NCBI GenBank assembly: GCA_951230915.1
Contig: OX579633.1
Span: 52,652,029 to 52,716,028, forward strand
DNA: 64,000 bases
Source: Antitrichia curtipendula
Lineage: Eukaryota > Streptophyta > Bryopsida > Hypnales > Leucodontaceae
Direction: 5' to 3'
Positions within the stretch are counted from its first letter, which is position 1. Every line of letters begins with the position of its first letter. Below, piece after piece: positions 35,830 to 47,055 of the stretch. The position numbers and the translations under genes are program-made. The notes beneath the pieces were generated by a model. The model worked only from the letters and a program-made list of their open reading frames with translations. It did not search any database and had not been told where the DNA came from.

Positions 35830-38504
35830 TTTGCGTGGAAAACCTGTACAGATGGTTCCTTGCTGGAAAACATGTACAAATGGGACACGGTTTCCAAATA
35901 TGGCCAAAGAGAGATTCACAAGAAATGCATGTTGCTTTATGCATCTCGTGGACCTGTATCTGTTACTAAACTCATCCAAAGATGCAGCACGTTTGAATCG
36001 CGCAGGAAACGTGTGCAGTTTGCCACACTATTCCAGTTGCTTGCGAGTGGGAGGCCTATGACTGAGTTTGAGGCTCGATTTGAACTCTACGAGTTCTTAG
36101 AAGTCCCGGAACTACCTCGTAAGCATTGGGCTGACGGCTCTGGCTGGGTCATGGCGGAGCATCTTTATGACTTCGTGAAGCAGAAGATCAAGTCAATGGT
36201 TTCCAGTGCTACCTACTTCGCATTATCTGCTGATGAAACGACTGCTTGTGACAATACTAGCTGGCTCGCAATTCACACGTATGTAATGGTTAATTGGTGC
36301 CGCGTACCCCTCCTTCTATTGATCCAGAAGATGGATTCCGACGGTGATACTGCTAACAAATTGACAAGTGTGATTACGAATGCTGTGACTGCGGGTGGTG
36401 GTGTCACAGATGCGGAAATAGCAGAGAAACTGCTCTGTTCTGGCGCAGACAGGGTTAGCACTTTCCAAGGCTTGAAGTCGGGTGTCACCATGCAAATTAA
36501 AGAAAAGTTTGCACCTTTTGCAACAGGTGTCCATTGTTGTGCACATCGGCTGAATTTAGCTGCCCAATCCTTGTCTTCACTGACGGTGATGCACGCTGTG
36601 GAGGAAGTTCTCCGGATGACTCATACCTACTTTGCACATTCTCCCAAAAAGGCGACCGAATTCCGAAATTTGGCAATGCAACTTGAGTCCAAAGGCTTGA
36701 AGATGCTCAAGAATGTCAAAACACGTTGGATCAGCTGCCTTGGACCAATCAAGAGGCTCTTGGCAGAGTATAAAGGTATTATCGCCATGATGCTTGCAGA
36801 CAAGGATGACAGGAAGTGGGGTCAAAAGGCTACGGTAAGTTTCCTTCAATTCCTCCTATTCATATAACTTTTTTTGCATTCTTTCTTTGAATTCCATATC
36901 TTATTGCATTCAACAAGTTTGTCGTTCACTTTTTAGGAATTATTTTTGTCTGTTGGCTTGGTCTTTATTCCATCGTCACTGTTTGTTTATTTTTGGGGGG
37001 GATTCATGGGTGTAGGCAAACCTAGCTCTTCTAGTGGACCCCTACATCTTGCTTGGAATGTTGGCGATGTTGTCGATACTAGAGGCTATTGATACTTTGA
37101 TTCAATGGGCTCAAAAGCGAGACGCATTCATCTGTGATTTTGTGGGGGCCCTTGGCACATGCCAGAGCAGCCTCTTCACTTATTACTTGAATGTCAACAC
37201 AGCCTTCCGCAAGGATGAATTCCATGGGTTTAACCAGGTTGTACAATGCTCTCACGAGCAAATTCTGATGAAGTGGGAGGCTAACTTAAACTTGCCGTAT
37301 GAGAGTTTGACATTTGTGGTAGGTGGACAGTCACTATATGCCCTGCATGATGGCAACATGGTGAATCGAGAGGGTTATATGGCAATTGTTGCAATTGTGC
37401 AGAATGATTGCAAAGGTAATTTCTTTGCTTTGTTTATTTCACATTTTCAAATAAGCTCTTTGCTTTGTTTACTTCATGTTTTCAGGTAAATTCTTTGCTT
37501 TGTTTACTTCGTCTTACTAACTGTTTTCGTTTTTTGGAGGCAGAGGCTGCACAAAAACTTATGGATGAGATAGTCAGCAGGTTCCTTGACCATGGCTTGA
37601 TGGATGCCTTGGGAGTTGTATACCCACAATATTGGCTGCAAGGGGATTGCACAACCAACTTCCGCAAGCACCTGGACGTCATACGAAACTTTTACTGTGA
37701 GCCAAAGTGGATTGGTCAGGGAGAGAACAAACGATTTGTTCCTGTTGTGCTAGACAAATTCCTATTGGAGTCGGAGTAGCCCCTTTTCAAAATTGCAATG
37801 ATAGCCAATGCACACGCATCCATGCAGATGCCGCCGCTTACTGCTCCTACGCATCAGGTGGTCAACCCCCTCACTAAGCTTTGGAGAACTTTGGATGCCA
37901 ATTCGGCACTAGGGAAGCACTTTGGAGAGTACATCAAGTTGGCACAGATTGCCATGGTACACGTTCTTGGCAGCGTGGAGGATCACTATAACAAAACATG
38001 GTAAAAAAAACCGCACTCAAAATCGAGTGTGGTTCTTTTCGCCACGTTTTTGTGCAGACCCACTACGCACGCAGTCAGCTTCTTTTGCAATTTCCCACTG
38101 CAATTTTTAGAATTTGGGAATGTGTAATATACCGTTGGAAAGGTCTTAAAAATACCTTTTCAACGGTATATTACACGCTTTCAAATATCAAAAATTGCAG
38201 TGGAAAATTGCAAAAGAAGTTGACTGCCTACTACGCACGCCTGCACAAAAACGTGGCAAAAAGAACCGCACTCGATTTTGAGTGTGGTTTTTTTTTACCA
38301 TGTTTTGTTATAGTGGATGAACGCACTTTCTTAGCGTTGTCCTTTCTGAAGGATAAGCTCTGGAATCGTCTCGATCAACACCTTGGTGTTGTTGTAGGCA
38401 TGCATTGCCAAAGTGTCTATAGCTTGAAGAACTTTCCCTACGACAACTACTTCCAGCAGTGGTTGATAGCCACAGAGCGTCAACATTACAGTGTATTAGC
38501 ATGA
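35830..38504 (+). pseudogene. hAT-like transposase-derived gene, broken
   Basis: Exons 35,830-36,834; 37,016-37,415; 37,544-37,983, continuing after the MITE at 38,319-38,504. Phases match throughout. An RNase H-like hAT core of the DUF4371/C17orf113-like family is clear: RKRVQFATLFQLLASGRPMT, FALSADETTACDNTSWLAIH (catalytic D), GADRVSTFQGLKSGVTMQI, HCCAHRLNLAAQSL (hAT hallmark), YFAHSPKKATEF and NVKTRWISCLGPIKR. The 5' end is truncated (a TAA at 35,827 just upstream, no BED finger found). An in-frame TAG at 37,777-37,779 interrupts an otherwise open frame, and a CACTA-type MITE splits the last exon. The frame ends in TGA at 38,502-38,504. A triplicated 'ctttgctttgtttacttc' phrase occupies the second intron. 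Confidence 0.75.
37984..38315. mobile_element. 332-bp CACTA-type hairpin MITE
   Basis: Begins CACTATAACAAAACATGG and ends with its reverse complement ...TTTTGTTATAGTG. The whole element folds on itself, with further paired blocks (GCACTCAAAATCGAGTG, CGTTGGAAAGG with CTTTTCAACG, TGCAAAAGAAGT). Flanked by GAT at 37,981-37,983 and 38,316-38,318, the 3-bp duplication expected for CACTA (En/Spm-like) elements. Removing the element and one GAT restores the hAT-like frame (GSVED then ERTFLALSF). A PIF/Harbinger relative with a similar terminus is the alternative. Confidence 0.75.
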
Positions 38505-41500
38505 CATAGGTCCTGCTTGACACACTTGCAGTTATTTTTTGAATTTGCAGATGGCGGAGATAGTGCAAGGTAGCCAGTTCTGGCAAGTACTCAATTAGTT
38601 ATCGATTGAGGAGGCAGGTGATAGTTTTTTAGTCTTTAGTTTCACGGAATTGTTGTTGCACCTCAATTTCAGTTGTGACTTCATGGATTGTCCACACTAC
38701 ATTGTAGTGCTTTTCTGGAACACATTTTTTATTACGTCTCTGTCCTGCTAACAACTTGCTCATTTGATTGCAATCTCTGATGATTCGGGAACTCTGATGT
38801 GGAGGAACCTGAAAAGAACTCAATGTAGCAACGTTGCGGACTCTCTTCGTCTTTGGAATTCTCTCCTCAGCAATCCCGATGGCCCACTGGTATATGTTTA
38901 AACTCATTTATTTACTAAAGAATTCATTTAATTTTGAGTTGCTGAAGTGATAAATTTCTGTTGTATGTGCACAGTACGTTGCTGAAGTCGCACAATGTAG
39001 AAAAAACATCTTTTTGTTATGTTTCTAAAGCTTTAGAGTTGTTTCTTGCAAGAAATATTGTTGCGAGTTTGCTGCGCTATGCTTCTGTGCTTGAGAAGCC
39101 GACTCTTAGCTGAGGACTTCACAACGAACCTGAAGCTTCTTCAACATTATCCAAGTGTTGATTTCTAAATTTAGCTATTCCATTTATTTGGCTTGTCATG
39201 GAATTGGATCTCTTACTTCTGTTATACATGTAAATGCATCTCTTGCCTTCTACTATCGAAATTTTTTTAAGCAGTAATATCTTTTCTGAATGATTTAATG
39301 CTCAATTGGTGAACATGTTTGTGTAACAATGCCTAACCGTACGGGTGTGTGAATAACATGTTGTGACTTGTGATTGATAGCTTGTAAGCAGTGACGATCT
39401 GCCTGAAGTGAACTTCTTCTCTGAGAGTTTTTCTCTATATGAGGTGAAGCATACTAAACCTTCAAACTCCATTGTGAATGTTTTGAGCATTGCACTAAAT
39501 CAGGCATCGTAGTCCGTGTGTTTGTTTTGCAGGTCCTGTTTCGTGACATGTACAGCGAAGGGAGCCAGGAGCAATTTATTTGAAGTTGTTCTTATAACAA
39601 TGCCATTATCCCCAAAAATTTTGTCACCCACCATCTGTTGAAATCGCCATTTACATGTTCAATGCTTGCATTCTGTCGCTAAATTCTCTTCAAATTTCTC
39701 CCCTAAAAAATAAAAGGCAGCCCAAAGCAATTCAATAAGGCGCACTGTGTAGCCAGAATTTGCACACACTGGCATCCTCCGTGGCCACATCGTGCGCCAA
39801 TCCAATATCAGAAGTAGCCAGGGACATGAAATTTGAAGGCCCAGATTATAATCTGAAGCCAGTGCCTTGATTCACTAAATCCCAAATTAAGTTCTAAAAA
39901 AAGCCAGTAGGCTTGTCCACATTCGGTCCCTGGAGAGAAACCAGCACCTACATCTAAACAAAAAAAAAAAAACTGGTCAAGTAAGGTGCAAAATAATTAG
40001 TGTGTTTCAATTGATTTTTTGTTATTTTAAAGTTTAAACCCAAATATCTTACAATCTATGCAATTGAAGTTTATGAAATCTCTTCAATAAATTCTTATAC
40101 TAGTCTAGTGCAATATGCTATAGTTAGATTTGGAAAAAAAAATGAATTGCATTTGTAGCTTGAAAAACATGTATAGAAATTATTTTTGAGTGATTTTTAA
40201 AGTAGTTACAAAAATGAGTATTTGGAGGTGATCAACTTTGAAATTCAATTATTGACCATAACAAAAAAAATTTATTGAAAGATTCTCCACATTGTCTAAT
40301 ATATCATACAATATGAATTTGATATTATCAATTTCAAATATTGATTATATATAAAAATGATGTCTTTTTGAACCCAATAGAATTTTCAAATGTACTCAAG
40401 TTTATAAGGGTCAGAACATTCAAAGCTTGCAATTAATTATAAAAATTGTGATATACTTCTAAAATACATTTAATCACTAAGAAACTAAAAATTATTTCTT
40501 TTGTCTATTGATATATTTTGTTATTATCCTTACATATCTACTATTGACCATTTTGAGATAGAAGGATTGGGGGCTTACTTCCATATTGTGTTGTCTTTGA
40601 AAAAGAATTTTGAAGTTTTTTAGAATCACAATTGGTTTTGTCAAGTTTCATGATGTTTACACTTCCATAGGAGTAGGAAGAAACTATCTACAAAAAGAGT
40701 AGCTTTGTCTTGTTGTCAAGTACAATATTAAAATTAGGTTTTTAGAAATTAGAACATTGCCTCCCCTACTTTCATAAGGCCTCTCACTAAAGTTATATTG
40801 GCCAAATTTTTTTATTGGGCTCTTGTAAGCATTCCACACTTCCATGCATAGTTTTAGAATTTTTTTTCTATTCTACAAAGTTTGGTCGATTTATCTGTTT
40901 TAAAAATGATACAATAGGAATATAATAGGGAAAGTGGCATAGTTAGAATTTGTCATTGTTCATTTGCACTCTAATGACTACCATACTTGATGATGAGGAA
41001 CCAATGAAGAGTTGATTTAGCTAACACAATTGTGACTATCTAAAATGTGATTTTGGTATAATTTTGTAAATTATTGAGCCAAAGGCAATGTACCAATTTG
41101 GGGAGACTTTCATTAGCTCAAAGTCCAAATAAAACATTCTTTATTGAGTTCCTTGAACAAGAAAGCCAATTAAGGTATCCTCTTTCCTTTGCAGTACCAA
41201 CCATTTGTCACCATCTTAAATAAAGTTCAATATTTATAACCACAAATATGACAAAGCCTTTGTTCAAATTCAACCTTAGTTTTTAAAAGGAACCAATGGA
41301 AGTTGTTGAGTTATTTGAAGGAACCAATGAGAGCTTAAGCATCTTGTACTTTAAGAATGTCTAAATAAGGATAGCTTAGTGTCAATAGTAAAAATTAAAT
41401 TTTTTGTAGAATATTTAAAAATTTGTAGAATATCTGCATAAACTCTAAAAATTCTCAAACCAATTGAACATCATATTCATTATTTTGGGAGATTGAGGAC

Positions 41501-41699
41501 CTCCCAAAATAATATTGTCCAATTCTGTGCTCCAGAAATTGAATTAAAGTTTTGGTACATTTAAGTTGTGGGAGCTTAGTTTTGGGTTTAGGATTACGAT
41601 TTCCATTAAAATGACAGTTGCATGTAATTTGGGTGTCCTGCATACATTATTGATTAGGATGGTAGTAGCCGTTTTCCATGTAAATGCGATGAATGGTCC
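38505..41699. other. Intergenic, increasingly AT-rich; no gene called
   Basis: 38,505-39,950 has mixed composition. It includes a 92-codon minus-strand frame (38,907-38,629) without family resemblance or splice support. 39,950-41,700 is strongly AT-rich with no open frames of note. No RNA gene or element end was identified. Confidence 0.4.
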
Positions 41700-41930
41700 T
41701 TATTGAACATCAAGTCATGAGCTAAACGGTTGGTTGTAAGAGGCTACGTATCTTACTCAGGTGGTCCGAGTTCGATTCCCATTGAATTCGTCGGGCGGCT
41801 GTGAGATATACATGGTTTGGTGTTGCTCAGTGAACTTTGAAGGCAGGAAAGTTATAACAACCAATTGGCCCCCTATCTGAAATTGTGACAAGTGCTGTAC
41901 ACATTCAAAAAACAAAAAGTGGTCTTACCC
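41700..41930 (+). repeat. tRNA-derived SINE-like sequence
   Basis: An A-box-like TGAGCTAAACGGTTG at 41,718-41,732 and a B-box AGTTCGATTCC at 41,769-41,779 are spaced about 40 bp apart, as in tRNA genes. The sequence cannot be folded into a proper cloverleaf by eye and continues into a non-tRNA body ending with an A-rich 'caaaaaacaaaaagtgg'. This layout is that of a plant SINE. No target duplication identified. Confidence 0.5.
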
Positions 41931-42291
41931 ACTACCAAATTTTTTGAACTCGCATTGTGTTTTTAAAACATAGTGAATTACACTGAAAGTGAATTAAATA
42001 ATTAAATAATGCCAACATAGAAAATATCACAAATATCATAATCATAAATATATTATGTATTATTAATATTAAGTGTACTTGCTGTGCAAGTGACTACACC
42101 AAAAATATAGAAGTAGTTCCAATACAAATCTATAAAATCCAATCATAATACAATCCACACCATCTATTCTACATATGCGCTATAGAATTATATAAAATTC
42201 TCTATGGCTATGCAATACCATTATTATGGATACAAACTGTAAATCTGAGCTTCAAATACTATTAAGCCTCTTCATAAAATCCCGTACTTGG

Positions 42292-45126
42292 TCAATCGGA
42301 ATTGTATACAATCAAACTTCCATTGATGACATCAATTTGAGCCGCAGGAATTTTAAGGACACATTCTATTGTATCCTTTTTGACCTTGGACTTCCATGCC
42401 GTGATCAAAGAATTTGTGTCTTCCCATACCGGTTCTTGGGTCTCGTCCACTTTCCAACGCAATCCTTTGGCAGAATCCCAACCAGTGTAAAATTCTTGAA
42501 CATTGTGCCCCCGTGTCGCGGGCCGAAAGTACTGAATGAGGATACAATTTGGATGTTCCGGATTAGAGAAAGGATCAGATAAAGCTCTCGCAATCCATAC
42601 AGGCTTCAAATCACCATCAGCTGGTCGAAGGGCAACAAAAAAATCTTTCCCAACATCACGCCCTACAGGGAAAGACAACAATGGGCAATCACGACGTTGC
42701 CCTACAAAGACATCATCCTCAGCAAATTCTTCACGAACTTTGCCATTGTCATCAAGTTCGTCTTCCACGATCGCTTCGACTTGGGTGGAAGGCCAAAAGC
42801 CATCTTTCAATGCCTCAAACGGTTCAATAGGTTCCAACAAGCATGCTTTTACTGCCCGCCAATAGAACACCAAGTGTTCGGAACATCTTCTATACTCGCC
42901 ACTCCCATCTTCGTTGCACAAAGCCTCCCAATATTTTATGAATCCGGATATTCCTTTAGAAATGTCATCCACGCCCCGCATTGGGAGGTGGGCAACAGGC
43001 ACTGGCTCCCCACGAGGCCATAGGCTTCGTCCTTCTGAGTCTTCTCGCCACAATTTGATACCCCCTTCTTCTGGAAGCCAGTCACTATCCGTACAATACC
43101 TCTTGTACTTCATAATCGGAACACTAGCCGAGTTTAAATAGAACTTGAATTGTTGCGCCTTGGTGTGGCCAACAAGTGCTTCGTCCCCTTCCAAAATGAA
43201 GCCTTCTATAAAGGCTTTAAAATCTGGTACCTCCTCTATTAAATGAGGAATTGTAGGAACAGAATCCACATCCATGAAGGACTTCATCAGGGCGGGAATG
43301 GTTGGGAAACTTTCTTTCTTCAACTGCATGCTCCATCTCCCAAACAAGGCATCAATGTCGTCATGTGTGTGACCGACTAACATGAAACTCACATACACCT
43401 CCCAAAAGATCTTTTTTGCAACAAGGAGGGACCAGAACGCAAAGACATAACGATTTTTGTTGTCACCTGTGGCGTTGTCCATTTGTACGTTTAGAACTAG
43501 AGGAAGAGGAGTTGCTGCAATAGGAACTTCGGGTGCGGGACGAAGTGACGACTTGCACATTTCAGCTCCCTTCAACACCGCTTCAAATAGAGGAGCAGAG
43601 CCTGATCCAACAAACAATTCCCTAGAAGAATACTTGGGAGGGAGTTCTAGGTCTCGCAAGAGCTTTGCTAAAGACCCCACCGTATAATTTGAGTCATGAA
43701 GGAAGATATCAAGACCGTAATGCGCATAGCGTACATCACCGTGTCCATGAGCAATCATTCCGGTCACTGATACCGGCAACTTCGTGAGTCCATCAAGTTG
43801 CTTGCTCTTGTGGGAGAACACCGGAGATGCCGTTTTTGCATGATCCATTTTGTCATGCATGATGGTTAAGCATTCGTGAGGGTAGGCACTTGACCTATAC
43901 CGGTTTGCATAATAATTATCTCGATGAGCCCGAGCACATGCATTATGTTTTTCCAATAGATGATCCCATTTCCGCCATAATCCAATTGGCGTTGTCCTCC
44001 TCTGAGCATGAAATCTATCACAGTCAGCACACCGAGCAAAATTATCTCCCGGTTTTTTGACACAATACTCAGAGAAGTTCAATTTTCGTATTTTGCTGAT
44101 ATTTGAGGTGGAGACCTCTTTCAACCCAAACACAGTATTTGCTGCGTTCACTTCCGAAAGTGTCTCTTTCCATGTGAAAGTGGCTGGCAAAACCTTAGAA
44201 ACCACCTTCTCTTCAGAAGGAAGAGTATGCGAACGATGCGGCATATGGTCAGCTGACTTCTCAAGTACGCACTTCAACGTCGCAGCGGCTTGAAGCGTAT
44301 GCTTCCTAGCCCTTTGTGTCCCCAAATTCCCATGCGGTTGAGCTCGATCACCTCTAGCAGCATATATTTGAAAACGATGGAAGGTGGATTCCGAGACACC
44401 TGTAATATGCCTCCACGCTGCCATACAAACATCAATCCCTTCCAGAGTGACCACCCTCTTGCCCTGAGCATCACGGTGGACCTGCCGGTGCACGTCCAAC
44501 TTCATGTGGTAACGAAACTCGAACGTTGTCTTGTAGTACATACGTTCACGCAAAGCTCGAATCTTCTCTCTAGGAAAAGGTTGGACACAATTGCTCGGAC
44601 AACACACCTTGCTCGATACAGAATTAATCGATTCTTGAGTGAGTATATTGGTGGCCCTCAAAGAGGATTGAGGGGCCGGAGGATTCCTCACAACACTTGT
44701 GTATGGTCTCGCAGTGGACGAAGATGGCCGTGAAGGCCCTACCTGTCGACGATTATATTCGTCTCTAACGTCATGATCCTTTAGACTTGATCCATTCAGA
44801 AAAACTCGGTCAACGGGCCAAGCACAAAGAGAGTATTTCCAATCATCCGGAACCTCGTCCGGTTTCAAGGATTTGGAGATGTGAACTGCCACAAGAGAAT
44901 CTCCTAAAGGACCATTACTACCAAGAACGTGATTGGAATCGACACTGTGACAGATGCCCTCAGCTACAGCCACCCCAATTTCATTCTTCAGGATTACAAT
45001 CTTAGTGCTCCACAATCGTCTCGGAATACCAGCACATTCCGGAATGGAAATGTCCTGCACTATCGTGTTCTCCACATCTCCTTCATCGGAGGCGTAATCG
45101 TGAACAAGTTCTTCGAAGACATCCAT
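42292..45126 (-). CDS. DUF7869-type transposase-like protein
   Basis: A single 944-codon exon from ATG at 45,126, just after a GTCGCAG acceptor (45,137-45,131 on the minus strand), to TGA at 42,294. Cys motifs CCPSNC and CADC resemble the zinc-binding N-terminal part of DUF7869 proteins. The core QMDNATGDNKNRYVFAFWSL and FMLVGHTHDDIDALFGRWS is the DUF7869 signature, with acidic residues placed like those of an RNase H-fold nuclease. DUF7869 proteins are multicopy in several eukaryote genomes and are probably transposon-derived (inference). The frame is intact over 2.8 kb, unlike the other transposases here, which suggests recent activity or selection. Its 5' leader intron carries five AACTCG palindromes also found at the divergent gene group 9 kb away. 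Confidence 0.75.
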   Translation of the reverse strand: MDVFEELVHDYASDEGDVENTIVQDISIPECAGIPRRLWSTKIVILKNEIGVAVAEGICHSVDSNHVLGSNGPLGDSLVAVHISKSLKPDEVPDDWKYSLCAWPVDRVFLNGSSLKDHDVRDEYNRRQVGPSRPSSSTARPYTSVVRNPPAPQSSLRATNILTQESINSVSSKVCCPSNCVQPFPREKIRALRERMYYKTTFEFRYHMKLDVHRQVHRDAQGKRVVTLEGIDVCMAAWRHITGVSESTFHRFQIYAARGDRAQPHGNLGTQRARKHTLQAAATLKCVLEKSADHMPHRSHTLPSEEKVVSKVLPATFTWKETLSEVNAANTVFGLKEVSTSNISKIRKLNFSEYCVKKPGDNFARCADCDRFHAQRRTTPIGLWRKWDHLLEKHNACARAHRDNYYANRYRSSAYPHECLTIMHDKMDHAKTASPVFSHKSKQLDGLTKLPVSVTGMIAHGHGDVRYAHYGLDIFLHDSNYTVGSLAKLLRDLELPPKYSSRELFVGSGSAPLFEAVLKGAEMCKSSLRPAPEVPIAATPLPLVLNVQMDNATGDNKNRYVFAFWSLLVAKKIFWEVYVSFMLVGHTHDDIDALFGRWSMQLKKESFPTIPALMKSFMDVDSVPTIPHLIEEVPDFKAFIEGFILEGDEALVGHTKAQQFKFYLNSASVPIMKYKRYCTDSDWLPEEGGIKLWREDSEGRSLWPRGEPVPVAHLPMRGVDDISKGISGFIKYWEALCNEDGSGEYRRCSEHLVFYWRAVKACLLEPIEPFEALKDGFWPSTQVEAIVEDELDDNGKVREEFAEDDVFVGQRRDCPLLSFPVGRDVGKDFFVALRPADGDLKPVWIARALSDPFSNPEHPNCILIQYFRPATRGHNVQEFYTGWDSAKGLRWKVDETQEPVWEDTNSLITAWKSKVKKDTIECVLKIPAAQIDVINGSLIVYNSD

Positions 45127-45130
45127 CAAT

Positions 45131-46700
45131 CCTGCGACAACACAATACGACGGTCCAATAAGTCAGAAAAGATCAATTTCATAAACACAGATAACAATAC
45201 ATTCAACTCGAGGCGAGTTAAATATACTCCACAAAACACAAATCTCTATTTATCCGTGACCAACGATATATCCATAAAATCGAGAACAAAATCCGAATTT
45301 TAGAAATAACAATACAGTGACAGTCTCCAATCGAGATCTGCACCGCAAATACAAACCAAAATCCTCCAGGACGAGATGATATAGTTTACCCCAGTGCTAA
45401 CAAGCCCCAGGATATTGGACACAGCCGGGACCAATAGAACTGCACACAGGTGAACTGAATTTGTAGAAACAGAATACCAAGTATCAATCAAATCATAAAG
45501 CAAAATAAATTCACCATCCCTATTGAACATCTGGAGTAACATGGAACCAGCTAAGAATCTGAGACAGAAACCTCCCATCATCGTATTTCCGATTATGAGT
45601 ATCACATATGTACTTTAAGAGCACTCAAACCACCCGTCAAAGTAGATGATAATGGCAGTATATTTAACTCGGGTCGAGTTAAAGGAGTCGTTTCTGCGAC
45701 AATCCGGGTGATATTCTAATCGACGACTATAACTGAGGCCGAGATAAAAGTCCTGAAGAACATGAACATGGACACCTGGACAACAAACTCGGTCCGATAG
45801 ACAGGGACCCACGGGACGCGCACACCAGCCAGTTTAACTCGTGTCGAGTTAAAACATCTCAAATGTATTTTATCTTATTGCGTGTCCTCTTTGCATTCGA
45901 CGGAGGATTGGTTGCATTTAACTCGTCTCGAGTTAAATGTATTGGTTGTGCTTCACCTCTTCTGATCATCTGGTCGGGTGGTCTTTTTCTATTTTAACTC
46001 GGGTCGAGTTAAATGGGGTCCCGCGTTTTGCGGAGGTCATGCTCACAGTTGTATTTCATTGCATCCCGGTAATTACGGCGATGTTCGCGGAAGCGTGCTC
46101 TCCTCCTTCAAATCGTCTCAGAAAAAACAGATTTCCAGGTCGATGAAAACAGGAAATTATGAGCATCACAGACATTACACAAAAAACTCATACAATCCTG
46201 AGTCTGAGGACAATAGGACTTGAAAACATTTGCGGCACAAGCACTTCATTCTGCACATTTCAGACTGTCGTATTTCTCGAGTGAACCAAACGCAGAAAAA
46301 ATATACACATTGAAAATCTACAATGCACATGACGGTCGATTGCGACTGAGAATACAACAACCACTGCAGTGAAAGTGTAGTGAGGGAACTCTGGCATACC
46401 AACACGCGAATGTTGGGAAGAACCGGAGCGGCAGCAACTCTTGCGATGGATAAGAATGCGGATATATTCAAAACCCGGGAGACCAACTGAACTCAGATTA
46501 CAAAGCGTGCAAGTGAGTCGTACTGCGAAAGTTGAAGCAAAACTATGACAACAGACCGCGACAATGGGAGACGAATTCTTCGACACTGTGGTGAGGAAGA
46601 AACGACTTCCCGGAAGACGGCCGAAATTATGGCGAAGGCGGGAAAGTAAGCGAGAGAACTATTCGCGGGATTTTCAAACAATCCTTCTCATCCCCGAATA
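45131..46700 (-). promoter_or_regulatory. 5' leader intron/promoter of the DUF7869 gene with five palindromes
   Basis: Upstream of the acceptor on the minus strand. Palindromes AACTCG-N3-CGAGTT lie at 45,205-45,219 (AGG), 45,666-45,680 (GGT), 45,836-45,850 (TGT), 45,920-45,934 (TCT) and 45,996-46,010 (GGT), most with TTTA before and TAAA after. The region is less AT-rich than its neighbours and has only short frames. I infer that a 5' UTR exon lies near 46.1-46.7 kb; its donor was not fixed. Confidence 0.6.
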
Positions 46701-46933
46701 GAACTGAGGAAGCACTTTCTGGCCTTGACAGTTGCAAGTATTAAATGCTCACGACCTGGAATTTTCCAAGTACAGTAGCTGCCGAATAATTTTGTCAATG
46801 TGTACAGTTTTTTATGCGCTCGACAAAAGTCGTATTCCTGGATACTATTCTAAGTAAAAGGTCAGCTTAATTTTGCCTCCATAAAAAGAACATGAAGGAA
46901 TCTGAGGAAGGTAGGTGGTCCACAAAGGTCAGA

Positions 46934-47055
46934 TTTTTAGGGTTTTAGGGGAAAGGTCATAGTCTAAAGCTATAGGGTTGTTAAGGTTCACGATTCAGGG
47001 TTCAGGGTCTGGATCTAGGGTTTAGAGTTTAGGGGGTTTAGGGTTTAGGGTTCAG
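46934..47055. repeat. Degenerate telomere-like (TTTAGGG) stretch
   Basis: Interrupted TTTAGGG and TTCAGGG units, e.g. TTTAGGGTTTAGGG at about 47,037-47,050. Interstitial and short, so not a chromosome end. Confidence 0.6.

Noticed and set aside
38629..38907. 92-codon minus-strand gene
   Set aside because: Protein-like composition but no recognised motif. It lies downstream of the broken hAT-like gene and has no supporting splice context.
41718..41785. Functional tRNA gene
   Set aside because: A and B boxes are present, but I could not form an acceptor stem or a proper anticodon arm. It fits a SINE head better.
46934..47055. Chromosome end
   Set aside because: The telomere-like units are few, degenerate and interstitial, with genes on both sides.
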